Assembly: GCA_035550315.1 (NCBI GenBank)
Contig: DASZPL010000002.1
Location: 1 to 25,640, forward strand
Length of the DNA: 25,640 bases
Direction of reading: 5' to 3'
Origin: DASZPL01 sp035550315
GTDB taxonomy: Bacteria; Actinomycetota; Actinomycetes; JAFAQI01
Shown: piece by piece, positions 21,542-25,640 of the stretch
Layout: every line of letters begins with the position of its first letter
Position numbering within the stretch: position 1 is the first letter of the stretch
The notes under the pieces: generated by a model
What the model was told of the DNA's origin: nothing
The model's input: only the letters and a program-made list of their open reading frames with translations
The model's database searches: none
Made by a program: the position numbers and the translations under genes

Positions 21542-23047
21542 CCGCTCGGCATGGCCGGGCAGATGCAGCCAGGCGTGCCACATCCCCTTGGCGTACGGCG
21601 GCCGGAAGCTGTACTCCTGCCAGCCCAGCCGCGGGTCGCGGCGTACCTCGGTCGGCACCGGCCCGACCGACACCAGCGCGATGTCCTCGCCCCCGTCGCG
21701 CGCCAACCGGTCGACGCCGGCGGCGGTGTTGGGTGCGTCGGGACAGTGCGCCAAGAACGAGATCGGTCCCGCCTCGTGACCCTGCACGAGGCAGTGGCCG
21801 TCGACGCCGTGGTCGTTGACGTAGTCGGCCACCGCCGCCATCTGCGTGCTGGAGTGCTCCCGCATGACGTTGAGGCTGTGGACCACATGGGCCTGCACGA
21901 CCTCGTTCCCGGCCAGCACGGCCGCGACCGCTCCGACGGCCACCGCGGGCCACAGCGGTCGCCAGCCGATCCGCCGGACGACCGCTCGTCGCGCGAGCAG
22001 CGTCGTGACGATCCAGCCGAGACCTTCGGCGACCGGCAGGGCGAGCAGCGCGTAGCTGGGCTCGAGGAACCGCGGTGCGGAGTAGTCGATCGCGATCAAA
22101 TACTGCGCCGCGATGGCGAGGGCCGCCGCCGTGACGACGACATGGGCTCGGAGCCAGCCGATCCCCCGGCCGGCGAACCAACCGAGACCCACCAGTGGCG
22201 GCAGGGCGAACCACCACAGCTGGGTCGTCAGCGGCGAGTGTGGCCGGCAGCCGCGCCGGCACAGGATGGGGCCGGCCAGGGTGCGGAACTGGTCGCCGAG
22301 CGCCCAGTGCAGGCCGCCGGTGTTCTCAGCGCTGGCGGCGCGGAACCGCGCGATCGGGCCGCCGTAGCTGACGTATGCCTCGATGATCCACTCCGCCCAG
22401 CCGACGGCCAGCCCCAGGACCAGCACGGTCACGATCACGCCGCGTTGCCGTCTCGTCGGCCCCCGGAGCAGCAGGGCAGCGACGACCAGCGGGACGAGCA
22501 GGAACAGGCTGTCCGACGGCCGGATCAGGGCGGTGAGTGCCAGCGCCAGGCCGGCGTACCAGATGTGGCGCCGGCGATCCGGGCGCTGCACGGCCAGCAG
22601 CATCCAGCCCGACGCGGCCAGTGCGCCGTAGGCGACGTACTGGTTCGGCATCGCCTCGTAGCTGTAGTAGATGCCAACCCACAGGCCGGACCACAGCGCA
22701 GCGGCCGCGGGGATCACGAAGCTGCGGCGCAGCCGGAGCCAGGGCAGGAACGCAAGGTAGAGGCCGACGCCGGACAGCAGCGCCAGCCACAGCCGCATCA
22801 CCGTCTCCGAGCCCGAGATCAGTGACGCCGGAGCGGTCAGCAGGGTCAGGCCGCGGGCGCGCGGCGCCGTGAACACGCCGGTCGGCGAGTGCGGGTCGAT
22901 CTGCCGGATGTAGACCGTCTCGTCCCAGCCGTAACCCGGGTGCAGGCCGCGCAGGATCAACGGTGAGACCGCGTGCAGCACGCATACGACGATCAGCACC
23001 GTCCGGACGCGATCGGCGGTCAGCACCGCGCGCACTCGTGGACCCAT
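21518..23047 (-). CDS. Multi-pass GT-C-like membrane protein (PMT/GT39-like putative glycosyltransferase)
   Basis: A 509-residue protein with about ten transmembrane segments. The first extracytoplasmic loop carries 'GYGWDETVYIRQ' with Asp 42-Glu 43, the typical position and sequence of the acidic catalytic motif in GT-C (PMT/ArnT-like) lipid-phospho-sugar-dependent transferases. A soluble domain of about 115 residues after roughly residue 395 probably faces outside. No donor or acceptor can be named, and sequence alone does not prove catalysis. Start ATG 23047 has no clear ribosome site. It lies 60 bases after the carboxylase gene in the same direction, and its 3' end overlaps lpdA tail-to-tail. 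Confidence 0.78.
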   Translation of the reverse strand: MGPRVRAVLTADRVRTVLIVVCVLHAVSPLILRGLHPGYGWDETVYIRQIDPHSPTGVFTAPRARGLTLLTAPASLISGSETVMRLWLALLSGVGLYLAFLPWLRLRRSFVIPAAAALWSGLWVGIYYSYEAMPNQYVAYGALAASGWMLLAVQRPDRRRHIWYAGLALALTALIRPSDSLFLLVPLVVAALLLRGPTRRQRGVIVTVLVLGLAVGWAEWIIEAYVSYGGPIARFRAASAENTGGLHWALGDQFRTLAGPILCRRGCRPHSPLTTQLWWFALPPLVGLGWFAGRGIGWLRAHVVVTAAALAIAAQYLIAIDYSAPRFLEPSYALLALPVAEGLGWIVTTLLARRAVVRRIGWRPLWPAVAVGAVAAVLAGNEVVQAHVVHSLNVMREHSSTQMAAVADYVNDHGVDGHCLVQGHEAGPISFLAHCPDAPNTAAGVDRLARDGGEDIALVSVGPVPTEVRRDPRLGWQEYSFRPPYAKGMWHAWLHLPGHAERSVLHHQV

Positions 23048-23087
23048 GCATGGGGAACGATCCGAGCCGAGGCTGAAGAGTTGCTGA

Positions 23088-23101
23088 GCGGTCGGGACCG
23101 C
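23088..23101. terminator. Weak palindromic hairpin between the carboxylase and GT-C-like genes
   Basis: GCGGTCGGGACCGC is a perfect palindrome around a central GG, forming at least a 4-bp stem with a 6-base loop. It lies seven bases past the carboxylase stop. It is short, so termination would be partial at best. Confidence 0.25.
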
Positions 23102-23107
23102 CGCGCA

Positions 23108-24856
23108 CTAGCCGATCGAGCAGATTACGGTGCCGGACGAGACGACGTCGCCGACGACCGCGCTGAGCCCGCTGACCGTGCCCGCCTTGTGGGCGTTGAT
23201 CGGCTGCTCCATCTTCATGGCTTCGAGGACGACGACCAGGTCGCCGGGCTCGACTGGGTCGCCGTCGGCGACCGCGACCTTGACGATCGTGCCCTGCATC
23301 GGCGCGGTCACCGCGTCGCCGTCGGCGGCGCTGTCCTGCGAGCGAGCGCGCTGCGACGGCGGTGGCCGCCGACCGGCCGGCCGCCCGGGTGCAGCGGTCG
23401 CGAAGCCCTCGGGGAGCGAGACCTCGAGTCGGCGCCCGGCGACCTCGACAGTGATCCGCTCGCGCGGCGCCGGCTCGCCGGTCGCGGTGGCGGGAAACGG
23501 CGCGACCGATCCGGTCCACTCGGTCTCGATCCAGCGGGTGTGCACCGTGAACGGCTTGTCGCCGGCGGGCGCGAACGCCGGGTCGTCGAGCGCCATCCGG
23601 TGAAACGGGATGATGGTCGGCATCCCGTCGACGACGAACTCGTCCAGTGCCCGCCGCGATCGGGCGATCGCCTCGTGCCGGTCGACGCCGGTGACGATCA
23701 GCTTCGCCAGCAGCGAGTCGAATGCGCCGGGCACGGTATCGCCTTCGACATAACCGGCGTCGACTCGCACGCCGGGCCCGCTGGGCAATCGCCACTGCGT
23801 GATCCGGCCCGGCGCGGGCAGGAAGTCGCGGCCGGCGTCCTCGGCGTTGATCCGGAACTCGATGGCGTGGCCCCGCGGTGTCGGGTCGATGCCGGACAGC
23901 CGTTGGCCGTCGGCGATGGCGAACTGCGCGCGCACCAGGTCGACGCCGCTAGTCTCCTCGGTCACCGGGTGCTCCACCTGGAGCCGGGTGTTGACCTCGA
24001 GGAACGAGATCGCCCCATCGGGAGCGACCAGGAACTCGCAGGTGCCGGCGCCGACGTAGCCGGCGGCCTTCGCGATCGCCTTGCTGGCGGAGTAGAGCCG
24101 CTCCCGCTGCTCGTCGCTCAGGAACGGCGCGGGCGCCTCCTCGATCACCTTCTGGTTGCGCCGCTGCATCGAGCAGTCGCGGGTGCCGGCCACCGTGACG
24201 GTGCCGTGTTGGTCGGCCAGGATCTGCGTCTCGACGTGGCGCGGCCGGTCGAGGAACCGCTCGACAAAGCACTCGCCGCGACCGAACGCCGCGACGGCCT
24301 CGCGCACCGCGCTGTCGTACAGCTCGGCTGCCTCGTCGCGGCTGCGCACCACCTTCAGGCCGCGGCCGCCGCCGCCGAAGGCCGCCTTCACGGCCACCGG
24401 CAGGCCGTGCTCGTCGATGAACGCCAGCACCTCGTCGACACCGCCGACCGGATCCGGCGTGCCCGGCGTCAGCGGCGCACCGACGTCGGCGGCGATGTGC
24501 CGGGCCTGCACCTTGTCGCCGAGCGCATCGATCGCCGAAGGCGGTGGTCCGATCCAGGTCAGGCCGGCGTCGGCAACCGCCGCGGCGAACGCCGCGTTCT
24601 CCGACAGGAAGCCGTAGCCCGGGTGGACCGCGTCCGCGCCGGCCCGGCGCGCGATCTCGACCACCTTCGCGATGTCGAGATAGGTCTCGCTCGGTGCATC
24701 ACCGCCGAGGGCATAGGCCTCGTCCGCCAACCGCACGTGCAGCGCATCGAGATCGGCGTTGGCGTAGATCGCGACGCTGGTCAATCCCGCATCGCGGCAG
24801 GCGCGCGCCACCCGGACCGCGATCTCGCCACGGTTGGCGATCAGCACCTTGCGCAC
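23108..24856 (-). CDS. accA: Acyl-CoA carboxylase alpha chain: biotin carboxylase plus biotin carrier (AccA3-like)
   Basis: A 582-residue protein very similar in layout to mycobacterial AccA3. It carboxylates its own biotin and, with a separate beta chain, makes malonyl- or methylmalonyl-CoA for lipid synthesis. Numbering from GTG 24865: the biotin carboxylase N-domain starts 'KVLIANRGEIAVRVAR', the ATP-grasp has Lys 160 and 'GGGGRG' (164-169), and the catalytic segment 'FLEVNTRLQVEHPVTE' has Glu 290, Asn 292 and Arg 294. After a Pro/Arg/Ser linker (about 505-527), the biotin carrier domain has 'EAMKME' with Lys 551 as the biotin site. I prefer GTG 24856, because AAGGTGA six bases upstream can serve as Shine-Dalgarno, and its TAAGGT as a leaderless -10. 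GTG 24865 would add three residues. No beta chain is in the window. Confidence 0.95.
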   Translation of the reverse strand: MRKVLIANRGEIAVRVARACRDAGLTSVAIYANADLDALHVRLADEAYALGGDAPSETYLDIAKVVEIARRAGADAVHPGYGFLSENAAFAAAVADAGLTWIGPPPSAIDALGDKVQARHIAADVGAPLTPGTPDPVGGVDEVLAFIDEHGLPVAVKAAFGGGGRGLKVVRSRDEAAELYDSAVREAVAAFGRGECFVERFLDRPRHVETQILADQHGTVTVAGTRDCSMQRRNQKVIEEAPAPFLSDEQRERLYSASKAIAKAAGYVGAGTCEFLVAPDGAISFLEVNTRLQVEHPVTEETSGVDLVRAQFAIADGQRLSGIDPTPRGHAIEFRINAEDAGRDFLPAPGRITQWRLPSGPGVRVDAGYVEGDTVPGAFDSLLAKLIVTGVDRHEAIARSRRALDEFVVDGMPTIIPFHRMALDDPAFAPAGDKPFTVHTRWIETEWTGSVAPFPATATGEPAPRERITVEVAGRRLEVSLPEGFATAAPGRPAGRRPPPSQRARSQDSAADGDAVTAPMQGTIVKVAVADGDPVEPGDLVVVLEAMKMEQPINAHKAGTVSGLSAVVGDVVSSGTVICSIG

Positions 24857-24888
24857 GCTGATCACCTTATTGATGGCAAGTGCGTGCC

Positions 24889-25640
24889 ATGCTCGCGGGC
24901 GTGACCGACGTGCCGTTCTCGAACTATCAGAACGAGATCTACCTCAACGGGACCGCCGGGATCGTCCCGGAGTTTCCGCTGGAACCGGCCGCGTTGGAGG
25001 CTGCGGCGCAGCAGGCGTTCGAGCCGAAGGCGTTCGGCTACGTCGCGGGAAGTGCCGGCACCGAGTCGACTGCGCACGCGAACCGGCGGGCATTCGCCGA
25101 CTGGCAGATCGTGCCGCGGTTCCTGTGCGACGTCAGCGTCCGCGACCTCGCGACGTCGGTGCTGGGTACGCCGCTGCCGGCGCCGGTCGCACTCGCCCCG
25201 GTGGGCGTGCAGGGCATCGTGCATCCCGAGGCGGAGCTCGCCGTCGCCCGCGCGGCGGCGTCGGTCGGCATCCCGATCACGTTGTCGACGGTGTCGTCGT
25301 ACACCCTGGAGGAGGTCGCTGCGGCGGGAGGCGACGGACCGCGGTGGTTCCAGCTGTACTGGCCCCGCGACCGCGAGGTTGGCGCGTCGCTGTTGAGCCG
25401 GGCCCGGGCGGCGGGATTCAGTGCGCTGCTGCTCACCTTGGACACCTTCATCCTCGCCTGGCGACCGCGCGACCTGATGGCGGCGTACCTGCCGTTCCTC
25501 ACCCGGCTCGGCCTCGCGAACTACGAGTCCGACCCAGCCTTTCTTGCCGGGCTCGGCCGCAAGCCGGACGAGGATCCGGTCGCGACGGTGCTGCACTGGC
25601 AAGGGATGTTCGGTGACCCGGCGAACACCTGGGCCGACCT
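24889..25640 (+). CDS. Lactate 2-monooxygenase-like FMN-dependent alpha-hydroxy-acid oxidase, 5' part
   Basis: An open frame from ATG 24889 to the window edge gives about 250 residues with no stop. It belongs to the FMN-dependent alpha-hydroxy-acid dehydrogenase family: 'NEIYLNGTAG' near the start, 'FGYVAGSAGTESTAHANRRAF', 'PAPVALAPVGVQGIVHPEAE', then 'WFQLYWPRDREV' and 'LLLTLDTFILAWRPRDL'. The WRPRDL stretch followed by 'YLPFL' and 'NYESDPAF' resembles mycobacterial lactate 2-monooxygenase more than lactate dehydrogenase LldD, so oxidative decarboxylation of lactate is the likely activity. The catalytic histidine region lies beyond the edge. GTG 24901 is an alternative start, and no ribosome site is clear. 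It is divergent from the carboxylase gene, with 32 bases between them. Confidence 0.85.
   Translation, partial: MLAGVTDVPFSNYQNEIYLNGTAGIVPEFPLEPAALEAAAQQAFEPKAFGYVAGSAGTESTAHANRRAFADWQIVPRFLCDVSVRDLATSVLGTPLPAPVALAPVGVQGIVHPEAELAVARAAASVGIPITLSTVSSYTLEEVAAAGGDGPRWFQLYWPRDREVGASLLSRARAAGFSALLLTLDTFILAWRPRDLMAAYLPFLTRLGLANYESDPAFLAGLGRKPDEDPVATVLHWQGMFGDPANTWAD

Noticed and set aside
22973..24904. A 643-codon plus-strand open frame opposite the carboxylase gene
   Set aside because: The antisense carboxylase has every expected motif; this frame is Arg/Asp/His-rich shadow coding.
1..25640. Phage, transposon, CRISPR or defence system
   Set aside because: I found no integrase, transposase, repeat-spacer array or defence-type domain. 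The only mobile-like hint is the DUF222/HNH family, which is not by itself evidence of mobility.

Overview
The window is chromosomal DNA of a high-GC actinobacterium (Actinomycetia). This rests on very high GC with GC-ending codons, frequent GTG/TTG starts, TAnnnT-type -10 boxes, an actinobacterial-type SOS box, an AccA3-like carboxylase alpha chain, and a gene order shared with mycobacteria and streptomycetes: sucC-sucD, a PerM/DUF6350 membrane protein, purN-purH, then folD, a DUF3017 protein and mdh. From memory, Mycobacterium tuberculosis has sucC-sucD-...-perM-purN-purH, and Streptomyces has sucCD, purNH, folD and mdh within one neighbourhood. I cannot name the genus. I saw no rRNA, tRNA, CRISPR array, insertion sequence or prophage gene.

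Region 1 (1-2910, minus strand): the 5' part of a DUF222/13E12-type gene running off the left edge, headed by a perfect SOS box that overlaps an apparently leaderless promoter. Next is a secreted S15/CocE-type alpha/beta hydrolase, divergent from sucC. Region 2 (2947-9452, plus): succinyl-CoA synthetase, a terminator hairpin, PerM, and the folate/purine block purN-purH-folD. Region 3 (9453-10375): a minus-strand FHA + LuxR-type HTH regulator, and a divergent small DUF3017 membrane protein. Region 4 (10387-16289, plus): isocitrate dehydrogenase, malate dehydrogenase, a CNNM/CBS/CorC membrane protein, TrpRS, a 2'-5' RNA ligase-like protein and a YihY/BrkB membrane protein, mostly overlapping or closely spaced. 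Region 5 (16290-17743, minus): a cold-shock protein bracketed by two hairpins with the same stem core, and an S11 D,D-carboxypeptidase-like protein. Region 6 (17813-21541, plus): a GCS2 carboxylate-amine ligase, a translationally coupled M20D amidohydrolase, and an LpdA-type flavoprotein. Region 7 (21518-24856, minus): a GT-C-like multi-pass membrane protein and an acyl-CoA carboxylase alpha chain. A lactate 2-monooxygenase-like gene then starts at 24889 and runs off the right edge.

Most of the window is core metabolism: TCA-cycle enzymes (SucCD, Icd, Mdh), formyl-folate-linked purine synthesis (PurN, PurH, FolD), acyl-CoA carboxylation, and envelope functions (PerM, S11 carboxypeptidase, CorC, YihY, GT-C-like). 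The most distinctive signal is regulatory: the perfect SOS box lying between the -10 element and codon 3 of the DUF222 gene. Second-tier observations are the hairpins flanking csp, cofactor-determining residues in the isocitrate dehydrogenase, and altered signature motifs in FolD, the S11 carboxypeptidase and the LpdA-like enzyme.
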